17,534 bases of DNA from Candidatus Pelagibacterales bacterium (GTDB lineage: Bacteria > Pseudomonadota > Alphaproteobacteria > Rickettsiales > UBA1997): the NCBI GenBank assembly GCA_016882165.1, contig VHBV01000007.1, positions 1 to 17,534 on the forward strand. Reading direction: 5' to 3'. A model generated the notes under the pieces. It worked only from the letters and a program-made list of their open reading frames with translations, did no database searches and was not told the DNA's origin. The position numbers and the translations under genes were made by a program. How positions within the stretch are numbered: position 1 is the stretch's first letter; each line of letters begins with the position of its first letter. Below are positions 1 to 6,657 of this stretch, in pieces.

Positions 1-243
1 TGTAAAAAATTTAGCAAAGAAAATCAGAGACAACTTCCAAAATTTTAACGAGTGTTTGGAGAGGGTTTTATGCTATCAATAGATATTTAGTTTGGTATAA
101 GAATTGAATTGTGCTTTAACGGATAATTAACCAAAATTAATACAATTTCATCTTGATAATAAGAATCAATATTAAATAATAAGAAACTCCTAACCTTGTT
201 TTTACAAAACAAAAGACCAAAACAATTAAAATACAAACTTTAT
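1..243. other. Intergenic region upstream of the cupredoxin gene
   Basis: I see no convincing coding frame here. The stretch is AT-rich and full of stop codons. It contains a Fur-box-like inverted repeat (154-168, listed separately) and probably the promoter of the cupredoxin gene that starts at 244. The gene to the left of the window, if it comes close, cannot be judged. Confidence 0.5.
154..168 (+). promoter_or_regulatory. Candidate Fur-box-like operator overlapping a weak promoter
   Basis: The 15-mer TGATAATAAGAATCA matches the 7-1-7 Fur consensus TGATAATnATTATCA at 12 of 14 defined positions. It is the core of a 17-base inverted repeat, TTGAT-7-ATCAA (153-169). A TTGATA (154-159) could act as a -35 box, with AATAAT (175-180) as -10 at a short 15-base spacing. 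The site is 76 bases before the ATG of a cupredoxin related to iron-uptake proteins, which makes iron control plausible. AT-rich DNA yields such matches by chance, so confidence is modest. Confidence 0.35.
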
Positions 244-579
244 ATGAAAACTATTAGTAAAATTGCTTTTACTCTATTATTAGCATTATCTTTCAACCAA
301 TCAGCATCAGCTCAAGAAGCTGAATTTTTGGTCCAAATTAAAGATCATAAATTTAACCCAGAAATTGTAAAAGTGCCTGCAGGAAAAAAATTCAAACTTA
401 TTGTTGAAAATCTTGATTCAACAGTAGAAGAATTTGAAAGCCACGATTTGAAAAAAGAAAAAATTATTGCTGGTGGTAAAAAAGCAACAATAATAATTAA
501 CCCTTTGAAAGCTGGTGAATATAAATTTGTTGGCGAGTTTCATGAAAAAACTGCTCAAGGAAAAATTATTGCTGAGTAA
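244..579 (+). CDS. Secreted cupredoxin-domain protein (FtrB-like, iron/copper related)
   Basis: This is a small exported protein of 111 residues. Residues 1-23 form a signal peptide: MKT, a hydrophobic core, then a cleavage site around ASA-Q. The rest is one Cupredoxin_1-type beta-sandwich. Visible motifs are DHKFNP (34-39), VPAG (44-47), EEFES (62-66) and GEFHEKTAQG (97-106). Proteins with this EEFES...GEFH pattern are often found next to FTR1-type iron permeases and P19-like proteins (the FtrABCD system), where a periplasmic metal or redox role is proposed. No permease gene is visible here, so the partner is unknown. I chose the ATG at 244. A longer frame opens with TTG at 196, but that would add 16 charged residues before an otherwise normal signal peptide. 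The 3' end overlaps waaA tail to tail by 14 bases. The domain call is firm; the metal and function are inferred. Confidence 0.8.
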   Translation: MKTISKIAFTLLLALSFNQSASAQEAEFLVQIKDHKFNPEIVKVPAGKKFKLIVENLDSTVEEFESHDLKKEKIIAGGKKATIIINPLKAGEYKFVGEFHEKTAQGKIIAE

Positions 580-1816
580 TTTTATCAATAACTGCTGCTG
601 CAACATTTCCCGAAGTTGAAATAATTTTTAAAGCACTGCTGGATATTAATTCAGCAGTGCTTTTATTTTCCAATAAATACATAACCTTTTCTAAAAGCTG
701 CTGTTTATCGTTAACTATAAAACAAGCACTGTTATTTGATAAGTTTTGATAAACTTCTTCAAAATTAAAAACATATCTACCAGAAATTACTGCACAATTA
801 AGCTTTGCAGCTTCAAAAGGATTATGACCGCCAATTTCAAACATTGACCCACCAATAAAAGTAAAATCAGCCAAAGTGTAAAAAGTTCCAAGCTCACCCA
901 AGGTATCAGCTAGATAAAATTCAGTATCTTCACTTACAACCTCATTTTTGCTACGCTGAGCAAATTTTTGTAAAGAAAATAAATTTTTAATTTCTTCAGA
1001 TCGATTAGGATGACGTGGAATAATTATTGTTAAAATATTAGGAAACTTTTTCTTTAGCTCTTGATGAATCCAAACAGCTATTTCTTCTTCACCCTTATGA
1101 GTGCTAGCAGCAATCCAAAAAGTTCTTGCCCCAATTGCTTGTTTTAGTTTTTCTAATTCCTTTTCATTGCAAACAAGATTTTGTGCCTGAGATTTTAAAT
1201 TACCAAAAAAGAAAACTTCTTTTGTTGTTACTTTTGAGAAACGCTCTTTATCGCTCTCACTTTGAACAAAAATTGCATCAAAATTTTCAAAGATATTAAA
1301 ACCAAATCTTCTGGCTATTTGCCATTTCTCAGAAGATTTATCGGACATTCTAGCATTTATAAGAAATAGTTCGGCATTATTCTCTTTGGCCAAAGAAATT
1401 ATATTAGGCCATATTTCAGACTCCATTATGAATACCTTATCAAAATTCCAGAACTTAAGAAAGTTTTTAATAATGAAATAAGAATCAAGTGGCAAAAACT
1501 GGTGAATAACTTTGTTTTTATATTTACCAATCTTACTTTTCAAAAGTGAAGCGGAGGTTAGAGTTGTTGTTGTAAAAACAATTGAAACATCGGGAAATTT
1601 CTTAAACAGTTCTTCAATAAAAATTAAAGATGAATTCATCTCACCCACACTAACAGCGTGTATCCAAAATAATTCTCCTTGCGGCCTTAAATTTGAAGGA
1701 ATTCCAAACCTTTCTTTTAAATGATTCTTATCTTCTTTACCTTTGTAAACACGAACTAAAACATATAAAACCAAGAAAGGCAGCAGCAAGACTGAAAGAA
1801 AACGATAAAGAAACAT
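566..1816 (-). CDS. waaA: 3-deoxy-D-manno-octulosonic acid (Kdo) transferase
   Basis: A 416-residue GT-B glycosyltransferase that moves Kdo from CMP-Kdo onto lipid A precursor at the inner membrane, an early step of LPS core assembly. Residues 5-22 are a hydrophobic N-terminal anchor. WIHAVSVGE (51-59) carries the catalytic glutamate E59. ESEIWPN (132-138) is the second conserved acidic motif. PRHP (267-270) and GGHNPFEAA (329-337) fit the C-terminal nucleotide-sugar site. Length is normal for the family, where 410-430 is typical. The ATG at 1814-1816 directly precedes the membrane anchor. The gene stands alone on this strand and converges on the cupredoxin gene with a 14-base overlap. It shows that the organism makes at least a Kdo-lipid A core, which argues against LPS-lacking groups such as Anaplasmataceae. 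Whether one or two Kdo residues are added cannot be told from sequence. Confidence 0.93.
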   Translation of the reverse strand: MFLYRFLSVLLLPFLVLYVLVRVYKGKEDKNHLKERFGIPSNLRPQGELFWIHAVSVGEMNSSLIFIEELFKKFPDVSIVFTTTTLTSASLLKSKIGKYKNKVIHQFLPLDSYFIIKNFLKFWNFDKVFIMESEIWPNIISLAKENNAELFLINARMSDKSSEKWQIARRFGFNIFENFDAIFVQSESDKERFSKVTTKEVFFFGNLKSQAQNLVCNEKELEKLKQAIGARTFWIAASTHKGEEEIAVWIHQELKKKFPNILTIIIPRHPNRSEEIKNLFSLQKFAQRSKNEVVSEDTEFYLADTLGELGTFYTLADFTFIGGSMFEIGGHNPFEAAKLNCAVISGRYVFNFEEVYQNLSNNSACFIVNDKQQLLEKVMYLLENKSTAELISSSALKIISTSGNVAAAVIDKITQQ

Positions 1817-1884
1817 TAAAAGAAATAATAAATTTTAAAAAACTGATTTTAGAAAATACAAATTGTTCTATGCTTGCAGTTTAT

Positions 1885-1982
1885 GGATTGCTACGAGGCA
1901 AAACTGCTCCTCGCAATAACGTTTAATAAGCAAGCGAAATAACTTTCTTCGTCATTACAAGGAGCTTTGCTCCATGGCAATC
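1885..1982. repeat. Convergent pair of short palindromic repeats (GTCATTGCGAGGAGC type)
   Basis: Two related palindromic units lie in the gap between the start of waaA and the end of the UbiH-type gene. The left unit (1885-1921), read on the minus strand, begins CGTTATTGCGAGGAGC and ends in GCAATCC. The right unit (1950-1982), read on the plus strand, begins CGTCATTACAAGGAGC, has the hairpin GGAGC-TTT-GCTCC, and ends in GGCAATC. They face each other, so the whole stretch is an imperfect inverted repeat. Similar dispersed palindromes are common in low-GC alphaproteobacterial genomes. They are not related in core sequence to the coding-region repeats at 2799-2960 and 12469-12495, apart from a shared GTCATTACGAG-like piece near 2904. 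Confidence 0.7.
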
Positions 1983-2015
1983 AATTTGTGTCAAAGTAAT
2001 AATCTTCAACCAAGA

Positions 2016-3410
2016 CTAAAATCCGCCGGCAGATTTAATAAAAAACTTTTTTAAAAAAGAAATTTTATTGACTAAACCAAGTCCAACATCGCGAGCTAAT
2101 GCAATTGACAAGCTTTTGGTTTCAAAAATGGAATTTAAAATGTCAGTTGCAATAATCATTTTTTTAGCACCCAACTTTGCCTGCTTATTATATTCTTCAA
2201 TCACAGTTTTTGAAGAAATATCTTGTCCGCAAAATAAAGCATTTTTAATCAAATTACACAAAATGTTAATTCCACTGATTGCCAGATTAAAACCCTGCCC
2301 CGCAATTGGATGAACTCCAGCAGAAGCGTCTCCTATTAGAAGCATTTTTTCATGATAAAACTTTCTGGCTTCCACTAAAATTAATGGATAAGAAAATTTT
2401 TGCGAAATAACTTGAATATCACCCAAGGAATTTTCCATTTTCTTTTTTAATTGATGTGCAAAATTTTCTTCATCCAAACTTAGTATTGCTTGTGCATCAT
2501 CATCTTTTGCAATCCAAACGATTGATGATTGATATTCATTTTGCATTGGCAGAATTGCCAAAGGTCCACCTGGCAAAAACTTTTCATAAGCCACATTTTC
2601 ATGAGACTTTTCATGCTTAACATTAAAAACAATTGCTGTTTGATGATATTTTTTTTGAGCAGTTGGAATTTGATAAATCTCACGCAACTTAGAAAAACGT
2701 CCATCACAGGCAAGTAGCAATTTTGACTTCAAAATTTTTCCATCATCAAGTTTTACCAAAACATTTCCTTCTCCTTCATAGTGATCCTCTCTCTTCTTGT
2801 CATCCTGAAAACTACTTTTGTCATCCTGAGCGCCACTTTTGTCATTCTGAGCGCCACTTTTGTCATCCTGAGCGCAAGCGAAGGATCTCATGTCACAAAC
2901 TCCGTCATTACGAGATCCTTCGCTATGCTCAGGATGACAAGTGGAATGCTCAGAATAACAAGAATGATTGATGAATTCGCCAAACGTAATTTCTTCATAA
3001 AAATTTGGACAAAAAAGCGTAATATTTTCACGTGTTATAAGCTTATTTCTAAGTGCGTTATGAATGTGATAATTTTCAATAATCTGTCCCAATTGTCCTT
3101 CTTTTTCATCAACTTCTTGTCCTAAAAAATCAAGAAAAAATGGCGATTTGTAATCAGTAATTTTTATATCGGCAATTTTCCCAGCTTTAGCCTTTAAATC
3201 ATTATAAATACCAATTTCTTTAAATAGTTTTAATGATGCTGCTGAAATTGCATAAGCCCTACCATCAGCTTTTCTATCTTCTTTTGTTATATCTTGTTTT
3301 TCAATAACTGCAATTTTTAAATTGTGCGACACGTTACTTAAAGCAAGTGCAGAAGTCATTCCCGCAAATGATCCGCCAATTATTATAATGTCAAAATTAT
3401 TTTTTCTCAT
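2016..3410 (-). CDS. ubiH: UbiH/Coq6-family FAD-dependent monooxygenase, with repeat-derived insertion
   Basis: A flavoprotein aromatic hydroxylase of the ubiquinone-biosynthesis family, probably adding a ring hydroxyl to a quinone precursor at the inner membrane; the exact position (UbiH, UbiF, UbiL or UbiM type) cannot be assigned. In the 464-residue reading it shows the ADP-binding IIIIGGSFAGM (8-18), the ACDGRFSKLRE motif (234-244) and the second FAD motif GDASAGVHPIAGQGFN (360-375). Usual family length is about 390-410. The excess is a hydrophilic block at roughly 150-210, translated from the palindromic repeat array at 2799-2960. The block falls just before the strand leading to the DG motif, probably on a surface loop. 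I chose the ATG at 3408-3410, with GGAA nine bases upstream; a TTG at 3425 is possible. The start overlaps the end of the MNT antitoxin gene by 14 bases, so the two are translationally linked. Confidence 0.85.
   Translation of the reverse strand: MRKNNFDIIIIGGSFAGMTSALALSNVSHNLKIAVIEKQDITKEDRKADGRAYAISAASLKLFKEIGIYNDLKAKAGKIADIKITDYKSPFFLDFLGQEVDEKEGQLGQIIENYHIHNALRNKLITRENITLFCPNFYEEITFGEFINHSCYSEHSTCHPEHSEGSRNDGVCDMRSFACAQDDKSGAQNDKSGAQDDKSSFQDDKKREDHYEGEGNVLVKLDDGKILKSKLLLACDGRFSKLREIYQIPTAQKKYHQTAIVFNVKHEKSHENVAYEKFLPGGPLAILPMQNEYQSSIVWIAKDDDAQAILSLDEENFAHQLKKKMENSLGDIQVISQKFSYPLILVEARKFYHEKMLLIGDASAGVHPIAGQGFNLAISGINILCNLIKNALFCGQDISSKTVIEEYNKQAKLGAKKMIIATDILNSIFETKSLSIALARDVGLGLVNKISFLKKFFIKSAGGF
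2799..2960. repeat. In-gene palindromic repeat array: inverted pair plus 21-base tandem units
   Basis: On the plus strand, GTCATCCTGA-like units begin at 2799, 2820, 2841 and 2862, exactly 21 bases apart. The last becomes a 28-base arm (2862-2889) containing GTCATCCTGAGC and GCGAAGGATCTC. After a 22-base spacer, the inverted 27-base arm (2912-2938) runs GAGATCCTTCGC to GCTCAGGATGAC. A further degenerate GCTCAGAATAAC lies 21 bases beyond (2948-2959). The whole array is inside the UbiH-type gene. On the coding strand it is read as CYSEHST, CHPEHSEGS, RSFACAQDDK, then repeats of the type AQDDKSG. All unit steps are multiples of three, so the frame is kept. A nearly identical single copy lies at 12469-12495. 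Confidence 0.9.
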
Positions 3411-3699
3411 AAATTGATATTCCAACTCTTTTTATATGCTCAACTAAATCAGCGTTATTGATATTTCTAATAATCTTAACATCAAAAATATATGGCAATG
3501 GAAGCTCATCCAACTGAGTTAAAATTAATTGAGCCTCAATATCATTAATTTCACCATCAATTGCCAAATCAATGTCTGAATTAGGACGATAATTTCCTTT
3601 AGCGCGAGAACCAAAAACCTTGACCGATTTAATTTTATTATTTTGAGATAAAACTGAATTTATTAACTTTAATTGTTCTTGTTCAAGACCGCATCTCAT
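3397..3699 (-). CDS. mntA: MNT-domain nucleotidyltransferase antitoxin (MntA-like)
   Basis: A 100-residue minimal nucleotidyltransferase. The signature GS-x10-DxD is exact: G30 S31, then D42 and D44 in the run GSRAKGNYRPNSDIDLAI. A third acidic residue, D73 in IFDVKII, completes the metal-binding triad. In the characterised type VII toxin-antitoxin systems (HepT/MntA), MntA transfers AMP to a tyrosine of the HEPN toxin and so silences it. Here the partner gene lies immediately upstream, with a 4-base ATGA overlap (3696-3699). The order, toxin then antitoxin, is the same as in the Shewanella hepT-mntA pair. All catalytic residues are present, so the enzyme should be active. The end overlaps the start of the monooxygenase gene by 14 bases. 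Antitoxin function is inferred from family and pairing. Confidence 0.85.
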   Translation of the reverse strand: MRCGLEQEQLKLINSVLSQNNKIKSVKVFGSRAKGNYRPNSDIDLAIDGEINDIEAQLILTQLDELPLPYIFDVKIIRNINNADLVEHIKRVGISIYEKK

Positions 3700-4106
3700 A
3701 CTGTTTTCTTAAAAAATTGTTCTAACTTCTTAAGTTCAACCAAATATTTTTTCTCAACATCTTTGGCAATTGCTTCAAATTTTACAAAATCATAAGTATG
3801 CGACATAAGATTACGACTCATTAACATATCAATCCACACTTGTCCATTTTCTATAATCTTGGCAGCGAAGGCTTGCTTAATAACGTTTTTTGGAGTTACT
3901 GTATTTATTACAACACCACTTTCTTCCAAATAGTCTTTCATTACTTTCCACGCCAATTCAAAAGTAAATTCAAAACGTTGCAGCGCACCTTCTTTTTCTA
4001 AGAGCGACAATTTATCAGAGCCGTCTTTCAAAGCATCACTCAAAAGCGCAAAAGCTTTTTCATAATTTTGAAACCTTTGCTTCCAACGAATATCTGAATT
4101 TTTCAT
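3696..4106 (-). CDS. hepT: HEPN-domain toxin, HI0074 / nucleotidyltransferase substrate-binding family (HepT-like)
   Basis: A 136-residue all-helical protein of the HI0074 family (nucleotidyltransferase substrate-binding protein). The stretch ALQRFEFTFELAWKVMKDYL (41-60) is the typical family helix. RNLMSHTY (98-105) is an exact RX4HXY motif: R98 and H103 would be the RNase residues, and Y105 the residue that MntA AMPylates in the known type VII system. In HepT toxins this site cuts RNA, often tRNA. The motif is intact, so the toxin is probably functional and kept in check by the overlapping downstream antitoxin. The gene starts 37 bases after the end of fumC on the same strand and shows no own promoter that I can recognise. 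The toxin role is inferred; older annotation treated such proteins as substrate-binding subunits. Confidence 0.85.
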   Translation of the reverse strand: MKNSDIRWKQRFQNYEKAFALLSDALKDGSDKLSLLEKEGALQRFEFTFELAWKVMKDYLEESGVVINTVTPKNVIKQAFAAKIIENGQVWIDMLMSRNLMSHTYDFVKFEAIAKDVEKKYLVELKKLEQFFKKTV

Positions 4107-4143
4107 GAATTAAGTTTGAATTTTGTTAATTTTAAAAAAGACT

Positions 4144-5694
4144 TTAAATCATATCCTTCGGATTAACCCACTTATCAAAGTCTTCAGAGCTTACCAATCC
4201 AGAAGCAATTGCGGCGGCTTTTAGGGTTGTTCCTTCTTTGTGTGCTTTTTTGGCGATTTTGGCAGCATTGTCGTAACCAATGTAAGGATTTAGCGCCGTC
4301 ACCAACATTAAAGATTGCTCGAGAAGTTGAGTGATGCGTTCGCGATTGGCTTCAATTCCAACTAAGCATTGATCGATGAAGCTGTTAATTCCGTCAGCAA
4401 GAAGATTGATCGATTCGATGACATTGCGAATAATCATTGGACGAAAAACGTTTAATTCGAAATGACCATTCGATCCACCAACTGTAACAGCGACATGGTT
4501 TCCCATCACTTGACAAGCAATCATTGTCAAAGCTTCGCACTGAGTCGGGTTCACTTTTCCCGGCATGATTGATGAACCGGGTTCGTTTTCAGGAAGGCTG
4601 ATTTCGCCAAGTCCAGAGCGTGGACCAGAAGCAAGGAAACGAATATCATTGGCGATTTTCATGCACGAAGTTGCAAGCGAATTTAGCGCGCCAGAAAGGT
4701 TGACCAACTCATCGTTACAGGCCAAAGCGAAGAATTTATTTTTGTTGGTGACAAAGCTGTCGCCGTAATCAAGACCAAGCTTGGCAAGATTTGAATCTTT
4801 CACTTTCCAAACTCCGTCGGCCAAAGTTGTGCGGCCTAAATCGAGTTCTAAAAGTTTTTTGTGAGCAGATTTTAAACCCGAAACTTCAGTGATTTTTTCA
4901 GCAAATTTCTCAGCAAATTTTGGATGACAGTTAAGTCCGGTGCCAACGGCTGTGCCGCCTTGTGCAAGATGGGCTACATAAGCGATTGCTTGCGAAACAA
5001 AAACCGCGGCAGTTTGGATTTGTACTTTGTAAGCCGAAAATTCCTGACCCAAAGTTACTGGCGTTGCATCCTGCGTGTGGGTGCGACCGATTTTGATGAT
5101 GTCGTTAAATTCTTTTTCTTTTTTGCCGAGTTCGTTTGAGAAGCGAACGAGGGTCGGCAACAATTTTTCGTAAGTGGTCAGAACCGCCGCAACGTGCATG
5201 GCTGTAGGGAAAGTGTCATTTGAACTTTGGCCTAAATTTACGTGATCGTTGGGATGAACTGGCGATTTTCCGCCTTTTTGTCCCGTAACTTTTTCATTCG
5301 CCACGCTCGCAATCACCTCGTTGGTGTTCATGTTGGTTTGCGTGCCAGAGCCGGTTTGCCAAACAACAAGCGGAAAATGATTTTCGTAAAACCAGTCGAA
5401 CTTCGCTAAAATTGTATCAACCGCGTCAATGATTTTATCGGCCAAGTCAGGAGAGAATTTTTTAAACTCATCAGATTTTGGATCAGATGCCATCAGCTCT
5501 TTGTTTGTAAGGGCTGCAGCCTTTTTTACCAACAACATCGCATGAATTACTTCTTTTGGCATTTTGTGTCCTGGATTATTATTTTGAATCGGAAAATTTT
5601 GTACTGAGCGTTGTGTTTGAGCAGCATAGTAAGCTTCTGCCGGAACTTGGATTTCACCAAAAGAATCAGATTCTATACGAAAGTTTTTTGTCAT
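4144..5694 (-). CDS. fumC: Class II fumarate hydratase, long variant
   Basis: Interconverts fumarate and malate in the TCA cycle as a cytosolic homotetramer. The 516-residue protein has all class II hallmarks: [12 protein letters not shown] (112-123), [21 protein letters not shown] (147-167), [10 protein letters not shown] with the catalytic histidine H206 (203-212), and the mobile loop [17 protein letters not shown] (373-389) with its catalytic serine. Usual FumC length is about 460-470. The excess lies mainly at about 273-311, between the conserved GTGLNCHP and FVTNKNKF segments, with a smaller addition near 70-100. The start is the ATG at 5692-5694, followed by [15 protein letters not shown] as expected; the gene begins 20 bases after tpiA ends. 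Its base composition differs from its neighbours: hand counts in four 60-base lines give 43-55% GC, against 25-28% in flanking genes. This suggests acquisition by transfer or unusual codon selection. Confidence 0.95.
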   Translation of the reverse strand: MTKNFRIESDSFGEIQVPAEAYYAAQTQRSVQNFPIQNNNPGHKMPKEVIHAMLLVKKAAALTNKELMASDPKSDEFKKFSPDLADKIIDAVDTILAKFDWFYENHFPLVVWQTGSGTQTNMNTNEVIASVANEKVTGQKGGKSPVHPNDHVNLGQSSNDTFPTAMHVAAVLTTYEKLLPTLVRFSNELGKKEKEFNDIIKIGRTHTQDATPVTLGQEFSAYKVQIQTAAVFVSQAIAYVAHLAQGGTAVGTGLNCHPKFAEKFAEKITEVSGLKSAHKKLLELDLGRTTLADGVWKVKDSNLAKLGLDYGDSFVTNKNKFFALACNDELVNLSGALNSLATSCMKIANDIRFLASGPRSGLGEISLPENEPGSSIMPGKVNPTQCEALTMIACQVMGNHVAVTVGGSNGHFELNVFRPMIIRNVIESINLLADGINSFIDQCLVGIEANRERITQLLEQSLMLVTALNPYIGYDNAAKIAKKAHKEGTTLKAAAIASGLVSSEDFDKWVNPKDMI

Positions 5695-5714
5695 AAATTT
5701 TAAATTAATAGTTT

Positions 5715-6557
5715 TTAAGATACGCAAATTTTAAAAAACTCTTCTGCATCAAGGCTAGCCTTGCCAACCAAAAGTCCATTGACATTCTCAATTTTAAGAA
5801 TATCAGCGGAATTTTGTGAAGTTACAGAACCGCCATAAAGCATAAAATATTGGCTTGCAATACCATTGAGTTTTTCTGCAAAAATTTTTTTAATTAGTTT
5901 AGCCATTTCTCTAATTTGTTCAGCAGTTGGAACCACTCCTGTTCCAATTGACCAAATCGGCTCATAAGCAATAATCAATTTCTCAAACTTTAGATCTTGT
6001 GGAACCGAATTCATAACCTGCTTATACACGAACTCTAAATGCTTTGATTGATCACGAATTTCTTTACTTTCTCCAACGCAAATAATTGGTGTTAAATTTT
6101 GTTTTAAAGCAGCAGTAACTTTTTTTGCCACAATTTTATTGTTTTCAAAATGTCCCGCCCTTCTCTCAGAATGTCCTAAAATTACATACTCACAACCAAT
6201 TTTTTTAAGCGAAGAGGCGCTTATATCTCCCGTAAAAGAACCATAATCTTCAAAATGACAATCTTGTCCACCAATCTTTATGGGACGTTCTTTTAAAATA
6301 ATTTCGCTTAATTCTTCTTCAGTAAAACTGTCAATATTTCTATTTTGACTTTTTACAATTGCTTCCAATTTTCTAAATCCATTATCCATTAATTCACTGT
6401 CAATATAATCAATCATAAAAACAGGAGGACAAACAACTGACTCAACTTCAGAAAGCTGATCTTTATTCTCAAAAACAAGTTTGGAAAAAACTTTAAGCCA
6501 AGAATCAGCTTCTTCAAAAGCATGATTCATCTTCCAATTTGCTGCAATAATTTTCAT
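5715..6557 (-). CDS. tpiA: Triosephosphate isomerase
   Basis: Interconverts dihydroxyacetone phosphate and glyceraldehyde 3-phosphate. The 280-residue TIM barrel has every active-site element: NWKMN with K9, GHSERR with the electrophilic histidine H129, [11 protein letters not shown] with the catalytic base E199, and the phosphate-gripping YGGSV (241-245). The family is usually about 250 residues. The extra 25-30 lie around 62-93, before [16 protein letters not shown], in a charged segment not related to the window's repeats. The ATG at 6555-6557 starts directly with [11 protein letters not shown], so the start is secure. It leads a same-strand run with fumC and the toxin-antitoxin pair. In host-dependent relatives this enzyme may serve glycerol-phosphate supply more than full glycolysis, but the window does not show which. 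Confidence 0.95.
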   Translation of the reverse strand: MKIIAANWKMNHAFEEADSWLKVFSKLVFENKDQLSEVESVVCPPVFMIDYIDSELMDNGFRKLEAIVKSQNRNIDSFTEEELSEIILKERPIKIGGQDCHFEDYGSFTGDISASSLKKIGCEYVILGHSERRAGHFENNKIVAKKVTAALKQNLTPIICVGESKEIRDQSKHLEFVYKQVMNSVPQDLKFEKLIIAYEPIWSIGTGVVPTAEQIREMAKLIKKIFAEKLNGIASQYFMLYGGSVTSQNSADILKIENVNGLLVGKASLDAEEFFKICVS

Positions 6558-6630
6558 TTCACTATTTAATATTTTTATATCTTCATTTCAAAACCAACTT
6601 ATAGAAATTTTAGCTATGATTACTTTCTAA

Positions 6631-6657
6631 AAAACTGATTTTTGTTAAGTTAGTTTT
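6631..6657 (-). terminator. Possible weak terminator after rnd
   Basis: Immediately after the rnd stop codon, the minus strand can form AAAACT...AGTTTT (arms 6652-6657 and 6631-6636, loop 15 bases) followed by two more T. The stem is short and AT-only except for one pair, so this is only a candidate for separating rnd from tpiA. Confidence 0.25.

Noticed and set aside
1693..1926. Plus-strand frame of 77 codons over the waaA start
   Set aside because: It is antisense to waaA and ends in the palindrome. There is no ribosome-binding site or recognisable motif.
2799..2870. Evenly spaced repeats that could suggest a CRISPR array
   Set aside because: The 21-base units are adjacent tandem copies without unique spacers, they are translated in frame, and no cas genes are present.
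2723..3125. Plus-strand open frames across the repeat array
   Set aside because: They consist largely of the opposite strand of the repeat and of the UbiH-type gene. The minus frame has the conserved FAD motifs.
2016..3410. UbiH-type gene as a pseudogene because of the repeat
   Set aside because: The frame is open throughout, and both FAD motifs and the DG motif are intact. Insert length is compatible with a loop.
4565..5139. Plus-strand frames opposite fumC
   Set aside because: They are shadows of a GC-richer gene, with no independent signals.
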